Counted from the stretch's first letter, positions 20,883-32,515 are shown. The stretch is 64,000 nt of DNA from Verticillium longisporum (GCA_019188255.1 JAETXT010000001.1:1054001-1118000), one strand, 5' to 3'. Translations and numbers: made by a program. The notes: a model not told the origin generated them from the sequence alone.

Positions 20883-21834
20883 TGTCAGTATCATGAAGCG
20901 CGGATATCGATGTTCTCCTGTATATCTCACGGTTCTGCCATGATTACCCGGTTCTTGCTTTCGTATGTAGACTCTGATATTGCGCAATTGTCTTGTGAAC
21001 CTGTGGCGGTTTAACTATGGTGACAGGCAAAGATGCACGTGCGATAATGACAGGATAAGAGCGTCAGACAGAACCAGATAAGGCGATGATGAATAGATTG
21101 GGTTTCAATTTCTATCGCAAGATCTCTGTCGCAAAATTTGTTTGTCCTGTTAGGTGTTGGTTGGGCTCGTGCCGTTCATGTATCTGTTCAGAGAGGCAGC
21201 AGCCGTGATAGACAGCAACTGTGAGTGAAGTTGGAGGGTACGGCAGCAGCGGGATGGTGTTCACAGTGTTTTCCCCCTTTAGGCAGTGCCTCGGCTCGCT
21301 ATTTCGACAGGTGCCACCAGTCACTCCATGAGGTGCGTAGGAGATCCTGCCCAGCAACTGCATGTAGCTTGACACATCTGCATATCAAGATAAACCACAT
21401 CGGATTAAAAAAAGTGAAATTGACCTAGGCAGTCAAATTGTATCTTCAAGTTAAGATCTTGCATGTGACGGGTGGCAGGCCACAAGTACCTCGTAGGTAC
21501 CTATTCTCTGGGGTTGTGCCGAGTGACATCATGTTGAGTGGTGAGGGAAGCAAGAGCCCCAAGTACAGTGCCAAGGGTCGCGTTCACCGCCTGCCGTTCG
21601 GGGGAGCTCTTGGCTCCGTGCTGGCAGGAGTCACAGCGCAGTTCCTATGCGTCGAGCTTGCCTCTTGAATATTCCCATTCAGACCATCCATCGCATCACA
21701 GGATCGAACCTGATCATTGACAACAACGCACCCTCGACAACCACCCACAACCCAAGGGCATTCCCTGCTACAACAACACCACATCACGAGACTGCTCTGT
21801 CGAACATGTCCTCCCGTAGATCCTAACGAGCAAC
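20883..21834. other. Divergent intergenic region
   Basis: About 950 bp between the hydrolase start (minus) and the ZZ/EF-hand gene start (plus). It should contain both promoters. No gene or repeat is apparent. Confidence 0.5.
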
Positions 21835-24570
21835 ATGTGGCATTTCGCGCCATCCTCCGACAGTCTTACGCGGCCGCGAATCGCCGTCGCCGTCGTTTCC
21901 GCCATCGCGGCCGCGTCTGTAGGCTACTACGCATGGCAGTCTCAAGGCGACTATGACAATGTTCTGATCGGCCAAGGGCTCCATCGAAGCAATGCCGTCC
22001 GACGCTCACGACGCTCCCGCAGGGCCTCCGCCTCCTCCTACGCCTCTCACACCGATGAGAATAATGCCCTTGAATCCGCCCAGGCTGCCAACGACGGGGA
22101 GACACTTGTCGAGGAGTGGTGGAACGACCCACTCGTCATGCAGCCGCCGGCTCGCGCTGGTCATAACATTGTCAGCCTTCTCTTCCGCGTCTCCGAAGAC
22201 AATGCCCGTCGCAACGCCTGTGTGCATCGTGGCTGCGCCTGTAATTCGTGCGGCATGGTGCCCATCAGAGGCGTGAGGTATCGGTGCGCGAACTGCGCCG
22301 ATTTCGACCTCTGCGAGACGTGTGAATCCCAAGGCGTCCATATCAGGACTCACATATTCTACAAGATCAGGATCCCTGCCCCTCCCTTCGGTCCCCGTCA
22401 GATGCAGCCCGTCTGGTACGCCGGTGACCCAGACACCTGTATCAAGAACCTGCCGCGGGGCCTCATCAATAAGCTCAGCAAGGAGACCGGCTTTGAGCGA
22501 CCCGAGATCGAGGCTTTCTGGGAGCAGTTCACCTTCATGGCCAACACGGAATGGAGGGAGGATCCTGATGGTCTGCAACTCGCCATGGATAAAAAGACGT
22601 TCGAACGATGCCTGGTGCCCTCGGGTGGATCGCGACACGCCACGCCCAATCTCATACATGACCGCATGTTCTCTTTCTACGACACGAACAACGACGACCT
22701 CATTGGCTTTGCTGAGTTCCTGCAAGGGCTAGCGTACCGAAAACGCCGCGACAAGCTGCGCAGGATATTCCAGGGCTACGACATTGACGGTGATGGATTT
22801 GTCAACCGCCGCGATTTTCTACGCATGTTCCGCGCATACTACGTGCTGTACAAGCAGATGCATCGCGACATCCTCGACGGACTCGATGACCAGCTCATGG
22901 GCAGTCAGGAAGCTCAGCAACTCGTCACCAGTCGGCAGCCCCTGAGCAGTCTTTTTGGTCGTGAAGCACGTGTCCCCCGCGACAATCGTGATCTGACCGG
23001 CGAAGGCAAAGTCTTCCACCCCAACGGGGACGTGGAATTGGAAGAAGGAGAGTCCAAAGTCATCAATGCGGATCGAGGCGACACCTCAGCGAGGGAAGAC
23101 GTCCTGACGCGCTTGTTCGCTGCCACTGGCAACATGAATGTTGGCCACACATCGTGGCCTACGCAGATGGGCTCGCCCGACAGTCAGCCATACTGGGATG
23201 CTCTTCTCGATCCACCACGTACCCTCGATGAGCTTCCCGCCCTCTTGATAGGTTCTCGACGCCATGAGGATGAGGGGGATCTGGATGATGCCGAACTGAC
23301 TAGTCCCGAGGAAGAGAGTGCTCCCGCCAATCGTTTGGACGAGGAGACCCGTGCCCAAGCAGGAGACGGCTTGCGGGTCGTCAACGGAGATGACTCCTCA
23401 CCATCGAGAGTTGACCCAAGCCAGTACACGAGCACAATGCCGACCGAGAGCCAATTACGAGCCCGCTTCATGTCTGAACGGAGACGACTGGGTTCTGGCG
23501 ATAGGAACCGTCGTGCGGAGACACGAAAGCTGCTCCACGAGCGGTGGAAGAGACGCAACTTCTATCTTGACGAAGAGGAGGGTGGCGCGGCGCCCGAAGG
23601 CTGGAACGAGGACGAAGACTTGCTTGCTAATCTCAACGGTGTGCCTGGCAGCTCCAAGGCGGCCCAGAGCTCAGGGGCGGCACCCCGGTCTAGATCGTCG
23701 TCCAAAGTGCGCTTCGCGGACGATGGGGCAGAGCACGAAACCCAGTCCCATTGGTCACAGTCAGCGCACAGCTTTGGAATCCCGGACGAGGAGCGGGATG
23801 CGGGCAAGGAGATCCTCTACCAGGTGACGCAGCAGGCTTTTAATGAGTTGCTGGACGCCATTTTCAAGAAAAAGGAAGAGCTCGCCTTTGAGGCTGCCGA
23901 AACACGAGCGTCCAGGAACAAATACCGGTCACTGTTTGAGGACATTGACGTCGAAGATCTTGATGACGCCGAGGAGCTTGATGACACCTCTGCCGAAGGC
24001 AGCCCCGTCATCCGGAAGAGACAACCTGAAGGCCGGTCTCTGGACGAGTTGCTCCACGTCAGCGGCTACACGGTCGACACAGATCTGGTGCCCGAAACGA
24101 CGCCGAACACTGCATCTGCAGCGGACCCTGAAGCCAGGCCTGAGCCTGTCAGCGAGGAATCAGCAGCAGGGTCTGTTGATGAGGCGAAGGACGCGGAAGA
24201 TGAGCCTGTTGAAGGACCCCGGGAGCCCCACCAAGACCCAACCATGCCCCAGTTCCGGCCGAACAGTGATGTCAGGCCCCACGATGACAAGGCCCAGACG
24301 GACGTTGCGACAGCGGCCAGCACGCCTGGCAAAGAAGTCGAATCGACACTGAAGACAGTCAAGGGGTCTTCTGAAGAGGCGGACGAGGAAGTTTCTCACG
24401 CTAAGCTGATCAATTACAAGCGACTCGACATGGCAGAAAAGGAGGCCGAGGAGCGTGGCGGCTGGGGCAAGCTGAGCTTCGAGGAGTTTGAGGACATTTA
24501 CAAGACCCACGAGATTGCCGGTAACCGGCTGGACTACCTGGGCAGCTGGGTTGATTTCTGCATTCCTTAG
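21835..24570 (+). CDS. Membrane protein with ZZ zinc finger and EF-hands
   Basis: One exon, 911 residues. A membrane segment lies near residues 16-33 (IAVAVVSAIAAASVGYYAW). A ZZ-type zinc finger follows (CACNSCGMVPIRGVRYRC, then CANCADFDLCETC), at about residues 130-180. Two EF-hand loops come next: DTNNDDLIGFAEF and DIDGDGFVNRRDF, with Asp/Asn at the Ca-binding positions. The C-terminal half is acidic and disordered with a conserved end (GGWGKLSFEEFEDIYKTH). Calcium and zinc binding are well supported. The family is fungal and otherwise uncharacterised as far as I know; a role as a Ca2+-responsive membrane scaffold is inference. Confidence 0.82.
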   Translation: MWHFAPSSDSLTRPRIAVAVVSAIAAASVGYYAWQSQGDYDNVLIGQGLHRSNAVRRSRRSRRASASSYASHTDENNALESAQAANDGETLVEEWWNDPLVMQPPARAGHNIVSLLFRVSEDNARRNACVHRGCACNSCGMVPIRGVRYRCANCADFDLCETCESQGVHIRTHIFYKIRIPAPPFGPRQMQPVWYAGDPDTCIKNLPRGLINKLSKETGFERPEIEAFWEQFTFMANTEWREDPDGLQLAMDKKTFERCLVPSGGSRHATPNLIHDRMFSFYDTNNDDLIGFAEFLQGLAYRKRRDKLRRIFQGYDIDGDGFVNRRDFLRMFRAYYVLYKQMHRDILDGLDDQLMGSQEAQQLVTSRQPLSSLFGREARVPRDNRDLTGEGKVFHPNGDVELEEGESKVINADRGDTSAREDVLTRLFAATGNMNVGHTSWPTQMGSPDSQPYWDALLDPPRTLDELPALLIGSRRHEDEGDLDDAELTSPEEESAPANRLDEETRAQAGDGLRVVNGDDSSPSRVDPSQYTSTMPTESQLRARFMSERRRLGSGDRNRRAETRKLLHERWKRRNFYLDEEEGGAAPEGWNEDEDLLANLNGVPGSSKAAQSSGAAPRSRSSSKVRFADDGAEHETQSHWSQSAHSFGIPDEERDAGKEILYQVTQQAFNELLDAIFKKKEELAFEAAETRASRNKYRSLFEDIDVEDLDDAEELDDTSAEGSPVIRKRQPEGRSLDELLHVSGYTVDTDLVPETTPNTASAADPEARPEPVSEESAAGSVDEAKDAEDEPVEGPREPHQDPTMPQFRPNSDVRPHDDKAQTDVATAASTPGKEVESTLKTVKGSSEEADEEVSHAKLINYKRLDMAEKEAEERGGWGKLSFEEFEDIYKTHEIAGNRLDYLGSWVDFCIP

Positions 24571-26184
24571 GGAAATCGTATGCACGAGTGTCGCCACAAG
24601 CGAGGCCGCGCTGGGCGCGCCAGCATCGAGAGCGAGGCCATTCGACAACACAGCCTGTTGACGAGTCTCACGAACATGCCCTTCTCCTTCTTGGCCTGGT
24701 ACCAATGACAGCAGAGGCGTAGCAGTGAGCACGATTGACGTTGAAGCCCAGCAACACCCGCGTCCAACACGGCACGGGAGAGCAGAGAGACTGCCGCCTG
24801 CAGAGAGGAAACAAGAGGAAATTACACGGGTTCTGCTGCCTCGAAGCGACAGGCTCAAAGCCCATTGTCGAGAATGGCGAGATGGGTGACGGTTTCAGAG
24901 TGGATCAGGCAAAGGGCTGGCAAAAGAAGGAAAAAGGAAAGAGTGTCAAAGCTCGCGGGCCGGCGTGAGCAAGAGGCCAAATCACACATCAATAGCGCGT
25001 GCCACAGGCGGATCATCTGTTCCGCTCGGGGACGAGAGGGGTTCATCCAAGACGTGGGTAAACAGTGGAGGACAACATGGCGGAGCAGCGTGTCTCTGAA
25101 ACGCCCATGCCGTTGGTGTACATGTATCATTTTTGTAGGATTGCAGTCTTCGGGTAGAGAAACAGCGACGAGTATCTTCATTGTCGAGGTGCAAGCTCGT
25201 TTACGATGCTAGGATCGACTAGAATGGGGGCTTTTTTATCTCGTTCACCAGTCGATGCATCTTTCGACGGCAGCAATAGTTGGCGGAGGTCCCAGTCGAT
25301 GCATCTTTCGACGGCAGCAATAGTTGGCGGGACCTCCGCATGATGAAAAAAGGACATACTGGTCCTCAAAACAACGGGCATGTCGTGTGCAAGGTGGTCT
25401 CGCCACTCTCGTACTACCACTGGAACTTGGCCGCAGCAGAACGAATAGGACCAGGCGGTGGACTGATGAAGTCTGACAGCGCAGCCCCCCACTCATTACC
25501 AGACAAATGCCAACTAAAGGGGAACGCTGTGGAGACCCCCCTCAGCGGCCCTCCCCCAATCGGAACAAAGTCGACGACATTAGCGGGCTCACCAGAGGCG
25601 GGGGTCTCGAGACGGTCGCCAAAGACGTGAGGACCCGAGCGCTGTGCACCTGGAGCTGCTCGCCCTAGGGGAGCTTGGGGAGGTGCCCAGGGGAGTTGTC
25701 CCCTGATCGAGGTGCCTACAGGGTCAGGGTCGGCTCTTGGCAGAAGGGCGAGGAACGAGGTGACGCTCGGTGTGGGTGCAGGGACTTTTCAGGGTCTTAT
25801 CCGCGCCCCACCAGGCTTCGACGGAATCGACTTTCGAGACTTTCCCATCCTGCTGATGCGTGTTCCAGTCGGTTTCCTTCTGTGTTTCGCCACCAACACC
25901 AACACCAATACCAACACAGACCCATGGAGATGAGGAGGTTGAGTTTTCCCCATCCGACAACCTGCTGCGCAACACAGCATCACCATCACGATATAGCCTG
26001 CACGACTCGCCCTTTTTCTTCCGCACATTGGCCAAACAACACTTTCCCCATATTCAACCCCGCGTCATCCCAAGCCTCTACTTACCTTGAGTACCTACCT
26101 CACCGTGCCTCAACCGTAGCGAAGGTACCAAAGGTACACCTACCTACCAACCTTGCTGAGGGTGCCTGATCGACAACAACTTGA
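24571..26184. other. Intergenic region with 44-bp tandem duplication
   Basis: These 1.6 kb have no supported gene. A tandem duplication with a 44-bp period lies at 25248-25330, and a CAACAC/CAATAC microrepeat at about 25890-25917. TACCT motifs occur at 26085-26150 before the GATA gene. Confidence 0.5.
25248..25330 (+). repeat. 44-bp direct tandem duplication
   Basis: Two perfect 39-bp copies begin ccagtcgatgcatctttcga at 25248 and 25292, separated by aggtc. The second copy is followed by gacctcc, which is the complement of the ggaggtc that ends the first. It is noncoding and looks like a recent local duplication. Confidence 0.9.
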
Positions 26185-27115
26185 ATGACTCTGCCAGGCG
26201 CCCACCGCCGAAGCTGCCACTCCCAAGCAGCCACCATTTCTCCCCCAAACCGCTCACCGCGGCCTCCACGGAGCCATGACGGCAGCGTAGGCACAAGCCA
26301 CCGCTTCTGGCTCGCCGACCTCAAGGCCAACGAGGCCGCCCTCGCCCTCGACCCCCCGCGCGCCGGCGTCTTCTACTCGCCCTCGCCCTCGAGCACCTCG
26401 TCCGCCGACCGCCCGCGCGCCCGCGCCCGCGCCCTCGCGAGCCCCAGCGCCGACCTGCACTACCGCGCCGCCGAGCTCGCCAGCATCACCGAGCGCTTCC
26501 GCGAGCCCGCCGCCGCGCCGACCGCCGCGCGCCGCAGCCCCACGCCCGCCGACCTCGTCGCCATGTCGCGCCTGTCGAGGGACATTGTCAACAGCCTCGC
26601 CGAGGTCGCGAGGCATCACCGTCGGCAGGAGGGGCGGGGGTCGACGATTACGGCGCCGTCGAGGAGTGACCTTGAGAAGCTGGGGGGGTGGAGCGGCTTT
26701 CGCAAGGTGCGTTCTTCTCTGTTTTCCTCTTCTCACTTCTCCCTCTCTTTCTCTTTTCCTTTTTTTCTCTTATTGTTCTCTTTCTCTTTTTATTTTTTTT
26801 CTCTTGCTATTCTCTTTCTCTTTTTATTTTTTTTTCTCATTGTTTTCTCTATCCTTTCTTTTCCTGTTCTATCTCTTTGCTCCCTCCTTTCTCCTACCTA
26901 TTCCCAAACCCCTCATGCGGACAGCTAACCCCCTACAGAGAAAGGCGGATTCCGCCTTGTGCCAACAGTGCGGCACCGCCGTCTCGCCGCAGTGGAGGCG
27001 TGGCCCCGACGGCGCGGACACGCTCTGCAACGTCTGCGGGCTGCTGTACGCGAGGCGGATGAGGCGGCAGAAGCTCGCTTGGCGACGTGGCCCTTCGCCG
27101 GATCTCGTGCGTTGA
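26185..27115 (+). CDS. Small GATA-type zinc-finger protein
   Basis: Two exons, 26185-26706 and 26939-27115, separated by a 232-nt intron, give 232 residues. The intron starts GTGCGT, consists almost entirely of pyrimidines (TTCTCTTT type), and ends with branch site GCTAAC and CCTACAG. The C-terminal exon holds a GATA finger with spacing C-X2-C-X18-C-X2-C (CQQCGTAVSPQWRRGPDG, then CNVCG) and a basic tail (YARRMRRQK). The N-terminal exon is Ala/Arg/Pro-rich with a helical HYRAAELASITERFREP segment. The ATG at 26185 is the only in-frame Met before 26563, so the start is uncertain. It is probably a DNA-binding regulator; its targets are unknown. Confidence 0.78.
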
Positions 27116-28669
27116 GGAGGCGTTGAGGAGGCGTTGAGAGAGGCGTGGTGGTGACGAGACTGGTACACGAAGTTTTTTCTTCTTCTTCTTCTCTCTTGCC
27201 TGTTGAGGCGAGGCCTTCTCCGTCTTTCTTCTCTGGTTTCTGTTTTCATGCTTCTTCCTGGACGGCAAGCAGTGTACGACTGGCGGCGTCCGCTGTGTTT
27301 CTTCGGCGTTTTCGGACTGATGGGAGATACCCCGGGTCACTGGACCCATGCTGCTTGTACAGGATTATATGAGGTTTGTACGTAGCGGTTCACCTACTCT
27401 TTTTGAATACACTGTGCTTGAGGATCTGCTCGGGCCTTGCTCGCTTGAATGTGATGTCCGCAAGTACGGAAGCTATTCTGGTGGGAGAATGAACGATTGC
27501 ATGTACATCAACACGGTTCCCAAGAGAGCAGCTCGCTGTGGCCATGGCAAAAACTCTGCGTGGTTCGTTTATCCAAAGCCACAACTCACAGGCTAAAGGT
27601 GTACGCGAGCAGTAATGAAGGCCGCAGGACACCTGTATCCAATCAACAGCCAAAGTGTCGCTCAAGCACCAGCACCAGCTCTGACCCTACGGTCACCTTC
27701 TTTCGAGAGACAGACACGGGCTGATCAGCCTGTCCCCTTGGACTGCAGACCTGTGGTCAAACGCTACATAAATCTGCCCACACGGCGATGGTGGCGGCTT
27801 CGATACCAGACCCTATCCAGCCCGGCAGCAACCTCCACACCATCGCTCTGCATGATGTGCGCGGCAACGGCAGCCGAACATGCCCTGGAAACCATTCTCG
27901 AGAGTCGGCACCTCGTTCAATCGAGAGGCAGCACTTTATTTGTTTCTGCTCCCACGAAGATTAACCGTCTCCTGGACCCATCGGGGGCTTGAAAGGGGTG
28001 CCGCGGGGCACGACGCTCCGTCCTGCTCGGAAGGGCCCCGCAACGGGATCGCGACCGAGACGGGAATCGCGACCAAGGCAGATGGGAAGATCTCTTGGCT
28101 TATTTGCTCTTTACTGCTCGACGAGAAGATGGGTTGAAGAAAGAAGACGCGAGAAGACGCAAGCTCGTGGACCTGCTTGAGCAGAATCGTCGAGAGAGCA
28201 GGCCATGAGCAAACATGGCCGGCTCTCAACATCAACGTCATCGAGCCCGTAACCCAGAACATCCCAGGATGCAGCCCGGCGCTCGGTACCAATCTTCGAC
28301 GGAAAAGTCCACGATGGTGCCAAGGATTTCCAGAGACGACAAGCTTTAGTTTTCCGACGCCAATGCAGCTACCCCGGTTCTTGGCCCCTTCCCCGGACTC
28401 GCCTGAGCCTCACGCTGCGGGTAGAACGGCCCAGGCCAGCTGATAGTGCTCTCCTCTCGTGAATAACAAACGTAGGCGATCAGGATCGTTCGGGATTATA
28501 TGCTCCTGGGGGTCATGGAGCGACTGGGTCCGGCGTGGCGTGGCTATACGGCATCTTCATCTCTCAGAAGCTCACGAGGATGGAGTATAAAGTACGACTT
28601 GAGTCGTTGTGTCGATATGACCCCGTCGTTGCTCTTGACCATCGATAGCTTCTCCTTCTGCCAGTCATC
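27116..28669. other. Intergenic region upstream of the mannanase
   Basis: These 1.55 kb have no supported gene. The downstream end is the endomannanase promoter, with a TATA box at 28586-28591. Confidence 0.5.
28586..28591 (+). promoter_or_regulatory. TATA box of the mannanase gene
   Basis: TATAAA lies 84 bp before the ATG at 28670, a usual distance for highly regulated secreted-enzyme genes in filamentous fungi. Confidence 0.55.
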
Positions 28670-30189
28670 ATGAAGTCCTTCGTAGCCGGAGCCCTCGCTC
28701 TCGCGGGTGCCGCGTCCGCCCAGCAGAGCGCCTGGGGCCAGTGTGGTGGCCAGGGATGGACCGGCCAGACGACCTGCGTTGCGGGCTCGACTTGTGTGGT
28801 GCAGAACCCCTGGTACTCGCAGTGCCTGCCGGGTGAGTAACGCTTGACTTGATTATGGGACGTCACTTGTACTGACCAGATACCAGGCACCGCCGCTCCT
28901 CCTCCGGCCAACCCGACGACGACGTCGACTCGGGCCGCGACGACCTCGACACGGGCCACGACGACTCTCGTCACATCGACGACGCGCGCCACGCCTCCCC
29001 CGGCCACGACGACGGCGGCGGCGCCCCCCACCACCGGCGGCGCCTACGTCAAGACCAACGGCCTGCTCTTCAACATTGACGGCGTGTCCCAGGACTTCCC
29101 CCCCCCCAACCGCTACTGGTGCTCGGTGGGCGGGCTCTCCAACGCCGACACGGACCTTGTGTTCAACAACCTCAAGGCGAACGGGCTCAAGATCCTCCGC
29201 GTCTGGGGCTTCAACGACGTCAACTCGATCCCGGGCTCCAACACGGTCTGGTTCCAGAACCACGCGGCCTCGGGCTCGACGATCAACACGGGCGCCAACG
29301 GCCTGCAGCGGCTCGACTACGTCGTCCAGGCGGCCGAGCGCACGGGCGTCAAGCTCATCATCAACTTTGTCAACAACTGGGACGACTACGGCGGCATCAA
29401 GGCCTACACCAACGCCTACGGCGGCACCCACCAGACCTGGTACACCAACACGGCCGCCCAGGCCCAGTACCGCCGCTTCGTCCAGGCCGTCGTCAGCCGC
29501 TACACGACGAGCAAGGCCATCTTCGCCTGGGAGCTCGCCAACGAGCCCCGCTGCAACGGCTGCAGCACCGACGTCATCTTCAACTGGGCCAAGAGCGCCT
29601 CCGAGTACGTCAAGAGCCTCGACCCCAACCACCTCGTAACGCTCGGCGACGAGGGCCTCGGCATTGCCGGCGACTCGAGCTACCCCTACCAGTTTGGCGA
29701 GGGCACCGACTTTGCCAAGAACCTCGCCATCAAGACGCTCGACTTTGGCACCTTCCACCTCTACCCCGGATCTTGTACGTCGTCCCCCCCATGTGCCCTA
29801 GGTCGGCGAATCGAAGACAGCTAGGTAGCTAACAGCGCAATAGGGGGTGTCTCGTACGACTGGGGCAACAAGTGGATCAAGGACCACGCCGCCGCCTGTG
29901 TCGCGGCCGGCAAGCCCTGCTTCTTCGAAGAATGTAAGAAAGAAAACCCTTAGAGAGAGAGGCAATGCTGACGAGATGAATGCCAGACGGCGCGCCCAAC
30001 AACCACTGCGCCATCGAGCGTCCCTGGCAGCTGACCTCCGTGGCGACGCCCGGCATGGCCGCCGATGCCTTTTGGCAGCTTGGTGATACGCTGAGCTATG
30101 GCAAGTCGCACGATGACGGCAACACCATCTACACCAACACGGACGACTGGACGTGCCTTGTCACGAACCACGTTGCCGCGCTTGGTTAA
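28670..30189 (+). CDS. Secreted endo-1,4-beta-mannanase, CBM1-GH5
   Basis: Four exons (28670-28832, 28887-29774, 29844-29933, 29987-30189) with introns of 54, 69 and 53 nt give 447 residues. Signal peptide [20 protein letters not shown]1 cellulose-binding module ([15 protein letters not shown], ending in WYSQC); Thr/Pro/Ala linker; then a GH5 subfamily 7-type catalytic domain ([27 protein letters not shown]). The acid/base Glu is in WELANEPRC and the nucleophile Glu in CFFEEYGAP. It hydrolyses internal beta-1,4-mannosidic bonds in plant mannan and is exported. One oddity is a run of ten C at 29098-29107 that encodes PPP where family members usually have a Gly-Thr-like stretch before the conserved Asn-x-Tyr-Trp; the frame is intact on both sides. 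Confidence 0.92.
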
Positions 30190-30409
30190 GGGAAGCGGGC
30201 GGTGTTCTCAGCAGGCAAAGGAGTGTGGTTCTGGCTCGATCTGGTGGACAGAGCGCGAGGTAGTCAGCCCAGTCAATAGGGCACCGGATGAATTGAATGT
30301 CATCTGACATCAGACGAATGTGCAATTACCCCGTACACATGAAGAAGCGTCGTTGATGAAGGATGAAATCACAACAGCCCTCAACACTCACTTAAAAAGG
30401 GTATAGGTT

Positions 30410-30522
30410 GGTATTAAGGTGGATAAGAGTTGTTGTAATTGGCATAGTTTGCGGCCGACGTGCCCCTAGGGCTACGTTTTATAGTCCTTGCTAATTAACT
30501 GAATTAGAGTAGTGCCTTCCTC
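30410..30522 (+). repeat. 113-bp direct repeat, copy A (more diverged)
   Basis: It has the same length as copy B, 1150 bp downstream. Seven differences are visible: six transitions and one transversion. At five of the six transitions copy A has T or A where copy B has C or G, the direction expected from repeat-induced point mutation. Confidence 0.8.
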
Positions 30523-31559
30523 TAAGTTACCCCCTTATAAGAGGACGCCTACGGCTATATTCATCTTCCTACGTCTAGATATCTATCTTTATCTATTCCT
30601 TAGAGGATAATATCTCTTTAAGACTAAAGCAAGGACTAACGGTATATAAGCGGGTCGAGGTACTCTTTAAATCGCGGGGGACTATCAATAATATACTTTA
30701 AGTAGGTGAGATAATAATATAGTATTTATAGGTAGGTTAAATAGCTTTTAGCGTTTTTTCTTTATACTTGCTTAGTATAGTAGATACTTGATTTAGAAAA
30801 TGGACTTCTCGAGATGCAAGAACTAGGTCGGAACTGGCATTGATTACCGAGCCCTGCTATAGTCACCAAAAAGGGTGTAGGTTGGATGGATGGGTCAGGA
30901 GTGGGAGATTCCCTAGAAGGTCTTGTTGATGCCCAGGAGCTGGCAGACCAGGCAGGAGTAAACTGGCCAGTTGTCGAGGAAGTTGATATCCACAGTCCCT
31001 GGTCATGATAGGAAGGCCTAGTCGGTTGTCGGCCCGATTGCCCCAATGTTCCTGCTTCCAAACGTGTGCCGGATCTGTCTGGCAAGATCAACCTGACATT
31101 CGTCTATGACTGCTGTGACGTCGTAGGTGTTGCTCCATGGTAGTCATGCGGATGTGTGTGTAACTGATGATTGGGGCCTGCGCTACCAGGTTCGCCTGGC
31201 AGGGCCACGGTTGGGGACGTTGGTGTGAAACCTACAATGAAATCCTGTTGATGGGATTCTAGTGGTTTCGTATGTCGGCTCGGGTTGAACGGCGACGATG
31301 GATATATATCTTCAGAGACGTGTTGATTATATGGAGATGATGATGTAGTTATTGACCCTTGGTTATCTGGTGGTGGTGGTGTTGCCGTGCGCGTTATGGT
31401 GCCTCTTCGATGAGATAGTGCCGTAACTAGTGAAGATGTGATTGCAAAGGTGAAAATCAGGTAAGTGATCAGGGCGGAACTGATCAGTGGCCCTGCCGTG
31501 GTCACCAGAAATGGGAATCAACAAGAATTGCCGAGAAAGCTAGCGAAATCGCATAAGTG

Positions 31560-31672
31560 GGTATTAAGGTGGATAAGAGTTATTGTAACTGGCTTAGTTT
31601 GCGGCCGACGTGCCCCTAGGGCTACGTTTTATAGTCCTTGCTGACTAACTGAATCAGAGCAGTGCCTTCCTC
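31560..31672 (+). repeat. 113-bp direct repeat, copy B
   Basis: It pairs with copy A and shares the core gcggccgacgtgcccctagg. The repeat lacks TG...CA ends, so calling it an LTR is not justified from this sequence. A TTATC triplication follows at about 31680. Confidence 0.8.
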
Positions 31673-31838
31673 CACACTGGCTTATCTTATCTTATCGCCA
31701 ACGACGTCACCAGAGGAAACGGCTTACCTAATGCCGAATCATCGTGAAAAGCATCCCAAGTCTTTCCCAAAAGAAGTCTTTCCCAAAAGACATCCCACCT
31801 CCCCTCTCCAGCACCTTCACCAAACCACGTCGCCAAAA

Positions 31839-32515
31839 ATGGGCTCCTCTTCGTCCAAAGCCGCCTCAGGCGCCGCACGGAAATTCCCAACCCGCCCGCC
31901 AGGCGCCGCCGTGCCACCAGCCGCAGCCCGCCAGCCCCGAAGCGCACCGCCAAGGCCGCAAGCCTCAACCGCCAAAGACGAAGGTAAAGTCTCCGCCCGA
32001 ACCGCCGTCCCGCGAGGCAGCGAGAAAAGACGGCAGGAACGCAATACTGACCAGCCACAGCCATCCGCGCCCACGCCGCAGACCCAGAGGTGACGGCCGA
32101 CTTCTCGGCGCGCCTGCACCAGATGGGCATCGCCCAGCCCAACCCGACCTACAGCCCCTCGTCGCACGCGCGCCCGGCGCCGGCGCCGTCGCCCTCGGAC
32201 GCGCACGCACCGCCGACCGGCGGCGCGGGTCCGCTCTTTCCCTCGGCGCGGAACAACTCGACTCTCGGCGCGCTCGAGGCGCGGCGTCTCGCCGAGGTGG
32301 CGGCGCGGTCGGAGTTTGAGGCGCTCGGCAGGAAGGGGTTTCAGGGACGCGAGTTTCTCGATCTCAATACGATTGTGCAGATGCATGTTCTGCGCGACCG
32401 CGGCGTGGCGGACCGGGAGATTGAAGAGAGGTTCAACCTCAAGCGGGGCGTTGTCGCGAGGCTGGGGACGAGGGGCATTACGGTCCCTGCGAGCATGGCC
32501 GAGGCCGAGGCGTGA
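31839..32515 (+). CDS. Predicted N-myristoylated helix-turn-helix protein
   Basis: Two exons, 31839-31983 and 32061-32515, with a 77-nt intron (GTAAAG to GCCACAG) encode 199 residues. The start MGSSSSKAASG is a classical myristoylation signal. A Pro/Ala/Gln low-complexity region follows. The C-terminal ~75 residues form a conserved helical block (FLDLNTIVQMHVLRDRGVAD, REIEERFNLKRGVVARLG) with a helix-turn-helix look (REIEERFNLKRGVVARLG is the second and third helix). Proteins with this C-terminal motif are widespread in ascomycetes and uncharacterised to my knowledge. The combination of a lipid anchor with an HTH suggests the helices serve protein contacts rather than DNA binding, which is inference. 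Confidence 0.75.

Larger units (their letters stand above)
30190..31838. other. AT-rich, repeat-derived region
   Basis: No intact gene. Two 113-bp direct repeats (30410-30522 and 31560-31672) bound about 1 kb, of which the left half (30523-30790) is very AT-rich. An 18-bp motif aaaaagggtRtaggttgg recurs at about 30393 and 30868. A minus-strand open frame at 31104-31505 looks protein-like (a hydrophobic LITYLIFTFAITSSLVTAL stretch) but has no ATG. Confidence 0.6.

Noticed and set aside
31104..31505. Minus-strand frame with a hydrophobic stretch
   Set aside because: It starts with GTG, has no ATG, no recognisable family, and lies inside repeat-derived DNA. At most it is a fragment.
30410..31672. 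Calling the 113-bp repeats LTRs of a retrotransposon
   Set aside because: No TG...CA ends, no primer-binding site, no polyprotein between them; only a direct repeat pair can be claimed.
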